DNA of 64,000 nt from Paracoccus hibiscisoli (GCF_005048265.1 NZ_SUNH01000004.1:62001-126000), one strand, 5' to 3'. Positions 48,628 through 59,177 are shown, numbered from the stretch's first letter. The notes: generated from the letters alone by a model not told the origin. A program made the numbers and translations.

Positions 48628-49916
48628 CACACCTCTTCGATACGCAGCTCCACCGGGTCGCTGACCAGGACGCCGGTGCGGGGCAGGGCCTCGATGGCGA
48701 AATCGATGGCCTCGGGGGTGGTCTTGTGGGTGACGACCAGGACCGGGACGCTGGCGGGGCTGTGCTGACCGTATTGGCGCATCCGGTCGATCGAGATGCC
48801 GGCATCGCCCAGGACTGTCGCGACCTTGGCCAAGGCGCCGGGTTTGTCCTGCAGCTCCAGGCGGATGTAATAGGCGGCGGGGACGGCCGTGCGGGCGGGC
48901 TGGGCCACCGTCAGCGTATCGGCGGGCTGCCCGAAGACCGGCAGGCGGACACCGCGGGCGATTTCCACGATGTCGGACATGACGGCGCTGGCGGTGGGGC
49001 CTTCGCCGGCACCGGCGCCGCGCAGGACGATCTGACCGACGCTGTCGCCTTCGATCACCACCATGTTGGTGCCGCCGACCAGCTGCCCCAGGGGGCTGTC
49101 GGCGGGCACGAGGCAGGGGGACATACGCTGCTCCAGCCCGCGCGCGGTCATCTGCGCCACGCCCAAGAGCTTGATGCGATAGCCCATGTCGCGGGCGCGG
49201 TGGATGTCATCGATGCTGACGCGTTCGATCCCCTCGATCTCGACGGCGTCGAAGTTGACCTGCGTGCCGAAGGCGATCGAGGAGAGGATCGCCAGCTTGT
49301 GGCCCGCGTCGATGCCGCCCACGTCCAGGGTCGGGTCCGCCTCCAGATAGCCCAGCTGGCGCGCCTCCTCGAAGACGGCGTCATAGGGCAGGCCCGCGCT
49401 TTCCATCCGGGTCAGGATGTAGTTGCAGGTGCCGTTCATGACGCCCATCACCCGGGTGATGCGGTTGCCGGCCAGCGATTCGGTCATCGACTTGATGACC
49501 GGAATGCCGCCCGCCACGGCGGCCTCGAAGCGGATCACGCGGCCCAGGCTTTCGGCCAGCTGCGCAAGGTCCTGACCGTGCATGGCCAGCAGGGCCTTGT
49601 TGGCGGTCACGACATCCTTGCCCGAGCGCAGCGCGGCCTCGATGCTGTCGCGGGCGATGCCTGCGTCGCCGCCGACCAGCTCGATGAACAGGTCGACGTC
49701 ATCGGCGGTGGCCACGGCCATCGGGTCGGTTTCCCACCGATAGCCCGACAGGTCCGCATCGCGGTTCTTCATGCGGTCGCGGGCGCTGACCGCGGTGATC
49801 GCCACGGGCCGACCCGAGCGCATCGCCAGCAGGTCGGCGTGTTTCTGCACGATCTTGACGACACCGATCCCGACGGTGCCAAGCCCGGCAATGCCGAGGC
49901 GGAGGGGGGACGACAT
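48627..49916 (-). CDS. hom: Homoserine dehydrogenase
   Basis: The 429-residue product has an N-terminal NAD(P) fold (GIAGLGTVGIGVVKI), the catalytic domain with AAVAGGIPVIKSMTESLAGN and GTCNYILTRM, and a C-terminal ACT domain (about residues 345-425) that commonly mediates threonine feedback. It reduces aspartate semialdehyde to homoserine for methionine, threonine and isoleucine. GAGAGG lies upstream of the ATG. MetY in this window uses the O-acetyl derivative of its product. Confidence 0.97.
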   Translation of the reverse strand: MSSPLRLGIAGLGTVGIGVVKIVQKHADLLAMRSGRPVAITAVSARDRMKNRDADLSGYRWETDPMAVATADDVDLFIELVGGDAGIARDSIEAALRSGKDVVTANKALLAMHGQDLAQLAESLGRVIRFEAAVAGGIPVIKSMTESLAGNRITRVMGVMNGTCNYILTRMESAGLPYDAVFEEARQLGYLEADPTLDVGGIDAGHKLAILSSIAFGTQVNFDAVEIEGIERVSIDDIHRARDMGYRIKLLGVAQMTARGLEQRMSPCLVPADSPLGQLVGGTNMVVIEGDSVGQIVLRGAGAGEGPTASAVMSDIVEIARGVRLPVFGQPADTLTVAQPARTAVPAAYYIRLELQDKPGALAKVATVLGDAGISIDRMRQYGQHSPASVPVLVVTHKTTPEAIDFAIEALPRTGVLVSDPVELRIEEV

Positions 49917-49990
49917 GAGTGCCTCTCATCCTTGATTTCGCGGGTGTTAGCGCGCCGGGCCGCCTGTTGCAACGCGCGATGCGGTCGCGT

Positions 49991-50431
49991 CTAGATCCAG
50001 CGGCGCGTGCGGGCGGCGTAGGCGGGGTACTCGGCTGGAAACAGGGCGGCCAGGCGGCGTTCCTCGGGCGCGATAAACCGGGTCGCGATGACGCGCGCAA
50101 AGGCCAAGGCCAACGGCAGGGCGGCGGGCCATGCGTTCCACATCAGGCACAGGCCCAGCAGGATCAGCAGGTCGGCCAGATAGATCGGGTTGCGCGACCA
50201 TGCGAAGGGTCCGTGCGCCACCAGGGCTGACGGTTGGCCGTGCGGATCGACGGTCGTGCGCGCCCACGCCATGGTCAGCGCCGCCCAGCCCGCCAGCAGC
50301 AGGCCCGCGCCCACCAGCACCCATCCCGGCCAGGCGGGCAGGGCCAGCGGCGGCAGCACCTGGCCTGTCAGCCAGGCCACGCCCGCAAAGCCCGCCAGCC
50401 AGACCGGCGGCAGATCTGGTGTCAGGCGCAT
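49991..50431 (-). CDS. Isoprenylcysteine carboxyl methyltransferase-like membrane protein
   Basis: The 146-residue product has three to four membrane segments. The ICMT/PEMT-family motif GPFAWSRNPIYLADLLIL is central, and PEERRLAALFPAEYPAYAARTRRWI ends the protein (the conserved EE...Y..Y..R pattern). Bacterial members are SAM-dependent methyltransferases of lipids or unknown substrates. It overlaps no other gene and lies seven bases from the next minus-strand gene. Confidence 0.85.
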   Translation of the reverse strand: MRLTPDLPPVWLAGFAGVAWLTGQVLPPLALPAWPGWVLVGAGLLLAGWAALTMAWARTTVDPHGQPSALVAHGPFAWSRNPIYLADLLILLGLCLMWNAWPAALPLALAFARVIATRFIAPEERRLAALFPAEYPAYAARTRRWI

Positions 50432-50438
50432 CCGGGCG

Positions 50439-51263
50439 TCATTCGCGCCACAGATCCGCGACCCAGGGCGTGGGGCGGACGTAATGACGCAGATGCTTCA
50501 GGAAGCCTTCGCGGCGGTCGCCGGTAAAGGCCGCGCGCAGATGGGCCAGCGGCGGGCGGGCCTGATCGGCCTCATCCCACCGCCCCAGGATGGCGTCGGG
50601 CGGGTTGAGGCTCCCGGGGAACATCACGATGCGCGTGCCCGCCGGAATGCGCGGATCGCGCCAGTAGTTCGTCGGGAAGGTCGGCACGCAGTGGAACCGA
50701 AAATGCGCCAGCCATCCGCGCGGCCAGAACCGGACCCCGCCGGGCGCATTGCGGGTGACGAACCGCTGTTCGTATTTGTAGGTATCCGCCGCCCCCTGCG
50801 GATCGGCGGCAAAGATCTGCTGCAGCGGCGCCAGCTTGCCCACCCGCATCCGATAGACCGAGGTCTGGCCCATCTTTTCGAACGGCGTGTTGGGGTTCAG
50901 CCCCAGGATGGTGTCGTCCGGGTCGCCATGCGCAAAGAACGCATCCAGATCGCCGGTGACGATGACGTCCAGATCCAGGAACAGCACGACCCCCGTCACG
51001 TCGCCCAGATCGCCCCACAGCCGCGATTTCGGCCATTTGCCGCGCGTGTTGACCGGCGCCTGATAGGCGAAATCGGGCAGGGGCCGGACGGCCACGTCAG
51101 GATGCAGCCCGGTGCCGTCATCGGTAAAGCAATACAGACGAAACGGCGGCGTGATGTTGCGGGCGACCATCGCATGCAGGCGGTTGACGTATTCCGGCCC
51201 GAACTTGGTGCCCCACTTGATGCAGATGATCTGCTTGATCGATCCGTTGCGCCCGTCGTTCAT
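50439..51263 (-). CDS. Glycosyltransferase-like protein
   Basis: The 274-residue product has a GT-A-like core: ICIKWGTKFGPEYVNRLHAM, RLYCFTDDGTGL and LFLDLDVIVTGDLDAFF, which carries a DxD motif (metal and nucleotide-sugar site). Its later parts (YKYEQRFVT, FPTNYW) are like those of proteins in Rhodobacteraceae of unknown sugar specificity. The start is uncertain between 51263 and 51275. The longer frame reading into 51386 comes from the palindromic repeat and is not part of the gene. Confidence 0.78.
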   Translation of the reverse strand: MNDGRNGSIKQIICIKWGTKFGPEYVNRLHAMVARNITPPFRLYCFTDDGTGLHPDVAVRPLPDFAYQAPVNTRGKWPKSRLWGDLGDVTGVVLFLDLDVIVTGDLDAFFAHGDPDDTILGLNPNTPFEKMGQTSVYRMRVGKLAPLQQIFAADPQGAADTYKYEQRFVTRNAPGGVRFWPRGWLAHFRFHCVPTFPTNYWRDPRIPAGTRIVMFPGSLNPPDAILGRWDEADQARPPLAHLRAAFTGDRREGFLKHLRHYVRPTPWVADLWRE

Positions 51264-51338
51264 CGCTGTTCCCATCCGCTTTGCGCGCAGGGTTTCACAG
51301 CCCGCCCTGCTGGGCAAGCCCGGCCTGCGACGGGCGCT

Positions 51339-51388
51339 GACGGCGGGGGGTGCGGGGGGCTGGCCCCCCGCCGTCGCGGGACGCAATC
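51339..51388. repeat. Palindromic intergenic repeat, copy 2
   Basis: Matches 37746-37792 with one inserted G in the first G run and one extra C at the end. It begins two bases after the mutB stop on the minus strand. The same GCGGGGGG-CTGG-CCCCCCGC hairpin and alternative longer pairing are present, so a 3'-end role such as termination is likely. Confidence 0.75.
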
Positions 51389-51389
51389 C

Positions 51390-53522
<2,133 letters not shown>

Positions 53523-53579
53523 GATCCATCCTTTCCTGCGGCCCGTCCTGCCCTATATTCAAAGCATGACGAGGTGCCG

Positions 53580-54134
53580 ATGAAGTTGAAATTTATGATT
53601 TTCGTGATGGCGCTTGCCGCCATGGGCCCGGCGCGCGACGCGCCCGCACCCGATGCGGAGGACGTGCGCGACACCCGGTCGCAGGGCAGTTCCGCCCGCC
53701 TGCCACCGGTCCAGAGCCAGCAACCCGCGCCCAACCAACCAGAGACTGACGCGGTGCGTCCCGGCGCCGCGATGCAGATCCTGGACGCGAGTGAGGTGCG
53801 GCCGGATGCGTTCCTGTGGACGCAGCGGCCGGTGGTGGTCTTTGCCGACACGCCCGACGATCCGTCCTTCCTGCGCCAGGTCGAATCCCTGCGCAGTGGC
53901 GCCGCGGCCCTGGCGGGGCGCGACGTGGTCGTGGTGATCGACAGCGATCCTGCCGCGAACAGCCTCTGGCGACAGCAGCTGCGGCCCCAGGGCTTTTCGC
54001 TGTTGGTGATCGACAAGGACGGACAGGTCAAGATCCGCCGCCCCAGCCCCTGGGACGTGCGCGAGATCGGGCGCGCCATCGACCGGCTGCCGCTGCGCCG
54101 CCAGGAGGTCGGGCGCGGCAGCCTGCTGCGATAG
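53580..54134 (+). CDS. DUF4174-domain protein, exported
   Basis: The 184-residue product has a short signal-like N-terminus, a Gln/Pro-rich linker (about residues 20-60) and a DUF4174 domain at about 63-175: RPVVVFADTPDDPSF, LAGRDVVVVIDSDP, FSLLVIDKDGQVKIRRPSPW and AIDRLPLRRQE. The family fold resembles thioredoxin but no CxxC is present. GAGGTG lies upstream of the ATG. A second DUF4174 protein lies at 55122-55523. Confidence 0.8.
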   Translation: MKLKFMIFVMALAAMGPARDAPAPDAEDVRDTRSQGSSARLPPVQSQQPAPNQPETDAVRPGAAMQILDASEVRPDAFLWTQRPVVVFADTPDDPSFLRQVESLRSGAAALAGRDVVVVIDSDPAANSLWRQQLRPQGFSLLVIDKDGQVKIRRPSPWDVREIGRAIDRLPLRRQEVGRGSLLR

Positions 54135-54227
54135 GCCGGGCACCCGCGAAACTTGTGGATTTGCGGCGCGTTCCCTATATCATGGACAGCATCGGGCAGG
54201 GTGTCCGGTGCTTGAGAGGACAGGATC

Positions 54228-54428
54228 ATGGCCACATCGCGTACAGACCGCAGCGCCGCATCCGCAGCGCCATCCCATTCCCCGGCAGCCCCGCGCCGCG
54301 CCGATATCGGTGCCGCCCGCCCCGAGGCCAAGCCAAAGCCCACCGCCGTCAGCCGCGCCAACGAGATCGTGCGCGCCATCGGATTGCGGCCCATCACCGG
54401 TCTCTCCGGTCCGAAGATCGGCTACTGA
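54228..54428 (+). CDS. Small hypothetical protein, 66 residues
   Basis: The frame begins MATSRTDRSAASAAPS and is rich in Ala, Pro, Arg and Ser until about residue 40. It ends with ANEIVRAIGLRPITGLSGPKIGY. GAGAGGACAGGATC precedes the ATG, a plausible ribosome site. It runs 35 bases into the end of the next, opposite gene. It could be a real small protein or chance; no family recognised. Confidence 0.5.
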   Translation: MATSRTDRSAASAAPSHSPAAPRRADIGAARPEAKPKPTAVSRANEIVRAIGLRPITGLSGPKIGY

Positions 54429-55071
54429 CATCGCGCGCGGCCAGACGGTCGCGCATCTGCGCCAGTTCCGCAGGCAGGCGCTGCGCCATCTGCGCCGCTG
54501 ACGCCGTCTCATCCGCATCCAGCATCCGGTTCACAGCCTCGGCGCCGCCCTGCAGGCTTTCGGTCAGCACGCGAATGGCCTGGATGCCGGTATCGCGGGT
54601 CTCCTCCATCAGCGACAGGTAATCGGCCATCATCTGCGCGGCGCGCGGCGGATCGTTGCGCGCGATGCGGCGCAGGTCCGTGGCCAGCGCACCCATGATC
54701 GACAGCAGCCGGTAATACAGCACGATCGGGTCGATGATCGGCGCGGGCAGGATATGGATATCGGCGATCACCGCGCCAAAGATGCGGTCATTCGCATGCT
54801 GGGGCAGGGTGGGGACGAAATCGCCCGTGGCCATGCGCGCGATCAGCAGGGCCGCGTCCTCTGGTGTCGGGGTCTGCTGTTCCAGCGCAAAGACATGGGC
54901 ACGGATCTCGGCCAGCAGGGCGCGTTGCAGGTCCGTCTCGCGCGCGCGGCGCAGGGCGGCGTCGCGGCGGCGGGTCTGGGCCGCGACCACGATCCAGCCG
55001 ATAGCGACGAACAGGCCGGTGACGACCGCCTGCTGCAATTGCGGGCTGAGATGGGCGTCAAGCGGGGCCAT
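54394..55071 (-). CDS. Hypothetical membrane-anchored protein
   Basis: The 225-residue product has one N-terminal membrane helix (about residues 13-31, AVVTGLFVAIGWIVVAAQ). A charged, mostly helical cytoplasmic or periplasmic part follows (RRRDAALRRARETDLQRALLAEIRAH). No catalytic motif recognised. It lies between two plus-strand DUF4174 genes and is opposite in direction. Function unknown. Confidence 0.7.
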   Translation of the reverse strand: MAPLDAHLSPQLQQAVVTGLFVAIGWIVVAAQTRRRDAALRRARETDLQRALLAEIRAHVFALEQQTPTPEDAALLIARMATGDFVPTLPQHANDRIFGAVIADIHILPAPIIDPIVLYYRLLSIMGALATDLRRIARNDPPRAAQMMADYLSLMEETRDTGIQAIRVLTESLQGGAEAVNRMLDADETASAAQMAQRLPAELAQMRDRLAARDVSSRSSDRRDR

Positions 55072-55121
55072 GGGAACCTGCCGTGCGCCCCGCGCGTCCT
55101 GTCATGACAAGGAGATCGCCG

Positions 55122-55523
55122 ATGACCCGCCTGTGCCTGACTGCCGTGATGGCCCTGTGGCCCGTGATGGCCCCCGCCGATGCCGCGCGTGGCGCGACCG
55201 CGCTGACCGTGACACCGGCGGAGGGCGACACGCTGCGCGCGCTTCGCTGGCAGGCGCGCCCGGTTCTGGTGCTGGGCCCGCAGGCGCAGGTCCGGGACCA
55301 GATCGCCGCGCTGCAGGCGCAGGCCGCGGCCCTGGCCGACCGCGATGTGGTGCTGCTGACCGACGGTCCGGGGGCCGACGCGCTGGACGCGGGCGCGGGG
55401 TTCCGGGTGCTGCTGATCGGCAAGGATGGCGGGGTCAAGCTGGACCAGTCCGACCCCGTCACCGCCGACCGGATCATCGCGCTGATCGACAGCATGCCGA
55501 TGCGCCGCCGCGAGGCACGCTGA
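55122..55523 (+). CDS. DUF4174-domain protein, exported, short form
   Basis: The 133-residue product has a signal peptide (residues 1-20, cleavage near APA-DAA). The DUF4174 core has RPVLVLGPQAQVR, LADRDVVLLTDGP, FRVLLIGKDGGVKLDQSDPV and LIDSMPMRRREAR. It lines up with the protein at 53580-54134 along the whole domain (RPV-V, DRDVV, KDG-VK, D-MP-RR-E-R) but lacks the Gln/Pro linker. AAGGAG lies upstream of the ATG at 55122. Paralogue of the larger protein. Confidence 0.82.
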   Translation: MTRLCLTAVMALWPVMAPADAARGATALTVTPAEGDTLRALRWQARPVLVLGPQAQVRDQIAALQAQAAALADRDVVLLTDGPGADALDAGAGFRVLLIGKDGGVKLDQSDPVTADRIIALIDSMPMRRREAR

Positions 55524-55530
55524 GCCCCGG

Positions 55531-55893
55531 TCATCGCCGCGACCCGGCGGTCAGCGCCGCCAGCCCCGCCGCCAGATGCCCCGCCACCGCCGCGGCCAGC
55601 GCCTGATCCACCGTCAGGCGACCGTCCAGCATCAGCACCAGCGCCCCGCCCCAGATCACCGCCGACAGCGGCAGCGCGATCAGCCAGTATCGCAGGCCCC
55701 GCCAGCGCCCGGCCAGCGTGCCGAACACCAGCTGGAACAGCGCCAGCCCCACCAGCGGCGGCAGGACATAGGCCAGCGGCAGATCCGTCCCGCCCAGGGG
55801 AACGGTCGTCCCGCCCGCCACCGCCAGCACGCCCGCCGCCCCGGTCAGGGCGATCAGGGTGGCCAGCAGCCAGGCGGGCAGGGTGCGGATCAT
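55531..55893 (-). CDS. Small integral membrane protein
   Basis: The 120-residue product has about three to four membrane helices (residues about 6-25, 38-62, 70-92, 97-115) and no recognisable motif. Its start overlaps the pccA stop by four bases (ATGA), so it is made with pccA. Role unknown; proximity to propionyl-CoA carboxylase suggests nothing specific. Confidence 0.75.
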   Translation of the reverse strand: MIRTLPAWLLATLIALTGAAGVLAVAGGTTVPLGGTDLPLAYVLPPLVGLALFQLVFGTLAGRWRGLRYWLIALPLSAVIWGGALVLMLDGRLTVDQALAAAVAGHLAAGLAALTAGSRR

Positions 55894-57935
55894 TCGAACT
55901 CCATGATCACGTCATCGACCTTGAGGCTTTCGCCCGCCGCCGCATTGACGGATTTGACCACGCCGCGACGTTCGGCGCGCAGGATGTTCTCCATCTTCAT
56001 GGCCTCGACCGTGGCCAGGGCCTGACCCTCCTGCACCTCGTCGCCCGCCGCCACGTTGACCTTGACGATCAGGCCGGGCATCGGACACAGCAGGAATTTC
56101 GACGTGTCGGGCGGCAGCTTTTCGGGCATCAGCCGCGCCAGCTCTGCGGCGCGGGGGCGGCGCACATGCACCTTCAGGTCGGCGCCGCGCATCCGCAGCC
56201 GCAGGCCCGCCGGGATCTTGTCGACCTTGAGGACCAGCGGGCGGCCGTCGACGTCCAGCCGGGCCAGCGACTGTCCGGGGCGCCAGTCGCCCTCGACCCG
56301 CAGGGTGCGGCCGGCGATGGCGACATCGGCGCCGTCGCGATCGGCGCTGATCTGCACGGGCCAGTCATGGCCGCCGGCAAAGACCACCCAGGTCTCGCCG
56401 ACATGGCGTTCGTGATTGTCCAGGCGACCGCTGATCCGGGCGCGGCGGATCTCGGCCACGCGGTGCATGGCGGCGGCGGCGGCGGCCAGGCGCAGCAGGT
56501 CATCCTCGGGCAGGGTCGCACCCTGGAACCCGTCGGGATATTCCTCGGCGATGAAGGCGGTGGTGATGTCGCCCGACACGAATTTCGGATGGTCCATCAC
56601 CGCCGACAGGAAGGGCAGGTTGTGGCCGATCCCCTCGACCTCGAACCCGTCCAGCGCGGTGCGCATCGCCTCGATCGCCTCAGCGCGCGTCGGCGCCCAG
56701 GTGCACAGTTTGGCGATCATGGGGTCATAGAACATGCTGATCTCGCCGCCCTCATAGACGCCGGTATCGTTGCGGACCGCCGCCGCCCCGGTGGGCGCGC
56801 CATGGGCCAGCCATTTGCCCCCCGTCAGCATCGGCCCCGCCGCCACCTCGACCGGGGGACGATAGCGCGTCAGCCGCCCGATCGACGGCAGAAAGCCGCG
56901 ATAGGGGTCCTCGGCGTACAGCCGGCTTTCCATCGCCCAACCGGTGATCTTGAGATCCTCCTGCGCAAAGGGCAGCGGCTCTCCGGCGGCGACGCGGATC
57001 ATCTGTTCGACCAGATCGACGCCGGTGATCAGCTCGGTCACCGGATGCTCGACCTGCAGGCGGGTGTTCATCTCAAGGAAATAGAAGTTGCGCGCCCCGT
57101 CCACGATGAATTCGACCGTACCCGCGCTGGTATAGCCCACCGCCTTGGCCAAGGCCACGGCCTGGCTGCCCATCGCGGCGCGCGTGGCCTCGTCCAGGAA
57201 GGGCGAGGGCGCCTCCTCGATGACCTTCTGGTTGCGGCGCTGGATCGAGCATTCGCGCTCGTGCAGATAGACCGCGCCGCCGTGCTGGTCGGCCAGCACC
57301 TGGATCTCGATATGGCGGGGCTGGGTCACGAATTTCTCGATGAAGATCCGGTCGTCGCCAAAGCTGTTGGCGGCCTCGGATTTCGACGATTCGAACCCCT
57401 CGCGCGCCTCGTCGTCATTCCAGGCGATCCGCATGCCCTTGCCGCCGCCGCCCGCGCTGGCCTTGATCATCACCGGATAGCCGATCTGCGCGCTGATCGC
57501 GGCGGCCTCGTTCGCATCCGCGATCAGCCCCATATGGCCGGGCACGGTGCTGACGCCTGCCTCCTGCGCCAGCTTCTTGGAGGTGATCTTGTCGCCCATC
57601 GCCTCGATCGCGCCCGAGGGGGGCCCGATGAAGACGACGCCCTCGGCCTCCAGCGCCTGCGCGAACAGCCGGTTCTCGGACAGGAAGCCATAGCCGGGAT
57701 GGACGGCCTCGGCGCCGGTCTGGCGGACGGCGTCCATGATGCGGTCGATCACGATATAGGACTGGTTGGCCGGAGAGGGGCCGATATGGACCGCCTCATC
57801 CGCCATCTTGACGTGCAGCGCGTTGCGATCGGCATCGGAGTAGACAGCGACCGTCGCGATGCCCATGCGGCGCGCGGTCTTGATGACACGGCAGGCGATC
57901 TCGCCCCGGTTGGCGATCAGGATCTTCTTGAACAT
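55890..57935 (-). CDS. pccA: Propionyl-CoA carboxylase alpha subunit (biotin-containing)
   Basis: The 681-residue product has the biotin carboxylase domain (KILIANRGEIACRVI, SAGGGGKGMRI ATP loop, EHPVTELITGVDLVEQM). A middle BT domain follows, then the biotin carrier domain with AMKMEN at Lys647. It transfers CO2 to propionyl-CoA with PccB, giving methylmalonyl-CoA for MutB. A G-rich ribosome site precedes the ATG. A terminator lies just upstream, so pccA probably has its own start or depends on read-through. Confidence 0.96.
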   Translation of the reverse strand: MFKKILIANRGEIACRVIKTARRMGIATVAVYSDADRNALHVKMADEAVHIGPSPANQSYIVIDRIMDAVRQTGAEAVHPGYGFLSENRLFAQALEAEGVVFIGPPSGAIEAMGDKITSKKLAQEAGVSTVPGHMGLIADANEAAAISAQIGYPVMIKASAGGGGKGMRIAWNDDEAREGFESSKSEAANSFGDDRIFIEKFVTQPRHIEIQVLADQHGGAVYLHERECSIQRRNQKVIEEAPSPFLDEATRAAMGSQAVALAKAVGYTSAGTVEFIVDGARNFYFLEMNTRLQVEHPVTELITGVDLVEQMIRVAAGEPLPFAQEDLKITGWAMESRLYAEDPYRGFLPSIGRLTRYRPPVEVAAGPMLTGGKWLAHGAPTGAAAVRNDTGVYEGGEISMFYDPMIAKLCTWAPTRAEAIEAMRTALDGFEVEGIGHNLPFLSAVMDHPKFVSGDITTAFIAEEYPDGFQGATLPEDDLLRLAAAAAAMHRVAEIRRARISGRLDNHERHVGETWVVFAGGHDWPVQISADRDGADVAIAGRTLRVEGDWRPGQSLARLDVDGRPLVLKVDKIPAGLRLRMRGADLKVHVRRPRAAELARLMPEKLPPDTSKFLLCPMPGLIVKVNVAAGDEVQEGQALATVEAMKMENILRAERRGVVKSVNAAAGESLKVDDVIMEFE

Positions 57936-57959
57936 GGGCTCCCCCCCAGAACGGCGTGT

Positions 57960-57997
57960 GAAAAGGCCGCCCGGAGCATGACGCTCGGGACGGCCTG
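57960..57997 (-). terminator. Terminator upstream of pccA
   Basis: AGGCCGCCCGGAGC-type arms at 57964-57977 and 57983-57996 pair with a few mismatches, and on the minus strand TTTTC follows. It ends the lipoprotein gene stopping at 58035. Confidence 0.7.
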
Positions 57998-58034
57998 GCA
58001 GAGAGATGGCGCGACGGGCGCGCCGATCAGGCTG

Positions 58035-58247
58035 TTACTGGCACAGCTGGAAGTCGTTGCACAGCGCGCCAGCAGCACCGCCGATGGCCGCGCCGCGGAT
58101 GACGTTGCCGCCGCTGACCGAGGCTGCGGTCGCGCCGACGCCAGCGCCGATGAGCGCGCGGTCGGTGTCGGTGGGGTTGATGCCCTGGGTGCAGCCTGCA
58201 ACGGCGGTTGCGCCGACAAGGGCTGCGACGGCAAAGAATTTCGGCAT
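58035..58247 (-). CDS. Small glycine-rich lipoprotein (copy 1)
   Basis: The 70-residue product has a lipobox AVAGC (Cys19). Small-residue repeats of glycine-zipper type follow (ALIGAGVGATAASVSGG, AAIGGAAGALC), and it ends CNDFQLCQ. It resembles the neighbouring product at 58326-58568 in layout and C-terminus. Such proteins may stabilise membranes or form helical pores, but no function can be assigned. Confidence 0.8.
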   Translation of the reverse strand: MPKFFAVAALVGATAVAGCTQGINPTDTDRALIGAGVGATAASVSGGNVIRGAAIGGAAGALCNDFQLCQ

Positions 58248-58325
58248 GATGAGAGTTCCCTGGTTATGGTGGCAGGAGCGCAACGCGCATCCCGCCGGAT
58301 CGTTTCACGACGGCCGCAGCCGCGA

Positions 58326-58568
58326 TCAGTAGCGGCGCTGGCAGACGCCCGCGTCGTCGCACAGCGCGCCGCCGACGGCACCGATGGCTGCACCGGTCGC
58401 GATGTCTTCATTGAGGGCGCGGGCAACGACCGCACCGGCGACGGCGCCGCCTGCAGCACGCTGTGCGTCCGGCGAGATGCCGCCGCCCTGATAGCCGGGT
58501 GCGCAGGCGGCCAGACCGGCTGCGACGAATGCCAGACCGGCGACGCGGAGGGTGAAGAGGTTCTGCAT
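58326..58568 (-). CDS. Small glycine-rich lipoprotein (copy 2)
   Basis: The 80-residue product has a lipobox LAAC (Cys22). Glycine-zipper-like repeats follow (AAGGAVAGAVVARAL, AAIGAVGGALC), and it ends CDDAGVCQRRY. The final GGALC-(N/D)D-x-C-Q pattern is shared with the gene just downstream, so the two look like an old tandem duplication. A sigma70-like promoter lies at 58623-58650. Confidence 0.8.
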   Translation of the reverse strand: MQNLFTLRVAGLAFVAAGLAACAPGYQGGGISPDAQRAAGGAVAGAVVARALNEDIATGAAIGAVGGALCDDAGVCQRRY

Positions 58569-58622
58569 GATATGAAGCCTGTATTGATGGGCCCGCTGCG
58601 GGCCGGTTGGAGGTGGTGACGG

Positions 58623-58650
58623 GTTATCGCATGGCTGCACCCCGCGTCAA
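58623..58650 (-). promoter_or_regulatory. Possible sigma70 promoter for the lipoprotein pair
   Basis: On the minus strand TTGACG (58650-58645), a 16-base spacer and GATAAC (58628-58623) lie about 55 bases before the ATG at 58568. Confidence 0.4.
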
Positions 58651-58695
58651 ACTGACATGCGTGTGACATCAAGGGGTTCAGCGCCAAATCGCCCA

Positions 58696-59109
58696 TCAGT
58701 CGTCGTCCGCCTCGTCATCGTCCCACGCATCCGTGTCGTCCCAGTCAAAGGCCGGGGCGGCATCGGTCGCGAACAGTTCGGGGAAGGCAGCCTCGGCTGC
58801 GGTCATGTCGACGCGCAGCAGCTGGTCGTAATCGGCGGGATCGAATTCGCCCACCGCCACGACCTCGCGGCCGATCAGCCAGGACAGGCGTCCAGCGTCA
58901 AGGTTGCCGCGCGGAAAGGGTTCGTCGCCGAAATTCGCGATCAGCGCGGACAGGAAACCCGCATCGGCGCGCTTGTCGGCGGGCCGGCGGTCCTTGAACC
59001 GTTCGCGTCGCGTGATGGGCGTGGCGCCCTTCTTGCGATTCTCGCGACGGATCACGAATTGGAAATCGGTGCCGGGCAGGCGCCCGGGAAAGCCGCGATG
59101 CTTCAGCAT
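58696..59109 (-). CDS. Hypothetical protein with acidic C-terminus
   Basis: The 137-residue product starts with a basic region (RRENRKKGATPITRRERFKDRR), has a middle with RLSWLIGREVVAVGEFDPADYDQLL, and ends in a strongly acidic tail (WDDTDAWDDDEADDD). No signal peptide or known motif. AGGGG lies upstream of the ATG. The charge split could suit nucleic-acid or partner binding, but that is speculation. Confidence 0.65.
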   Translation of the reverse strand: MLKHRGFPGRLPGTDFQFVIRRENRKKGATPITRRERFKDRRPADKRADAGFLSALIANFGDEPFPRGNLDAGRLSWLIGREVVAVGEFDPADYDQLLRVDMTAAEAAFPELFATDAAPAFDWDDTDAWDDDEADDD

Positions 59110-59148
59110 GGCGTAGCCCCTGTGCTGGGGCGCGCGGGACGGACCGCT

Positions 59149-59177
59149 GCGCGCGGGCGGGCGGCCCGCCCGCGCGC
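59149..59177. terminator. Perfect GC-only hairpin after the small lipoprotein gene
   Basis: Bases 59149-59161 are exactly complementary to 59165-59177 (13 bp, loop CGG). It lies 20 bases after the stop of the gene ending at 59197. No T run follows on the minus strand. Confidence 0.55.

Noticed and set aside
50264..51386. N-terminal extension of the glycosyltransferase-like frame to 51386
   Set aside because: The first about 37 residues translate the palindromic repeat shared with 37746-37792 and cannot be a real N-terminus.
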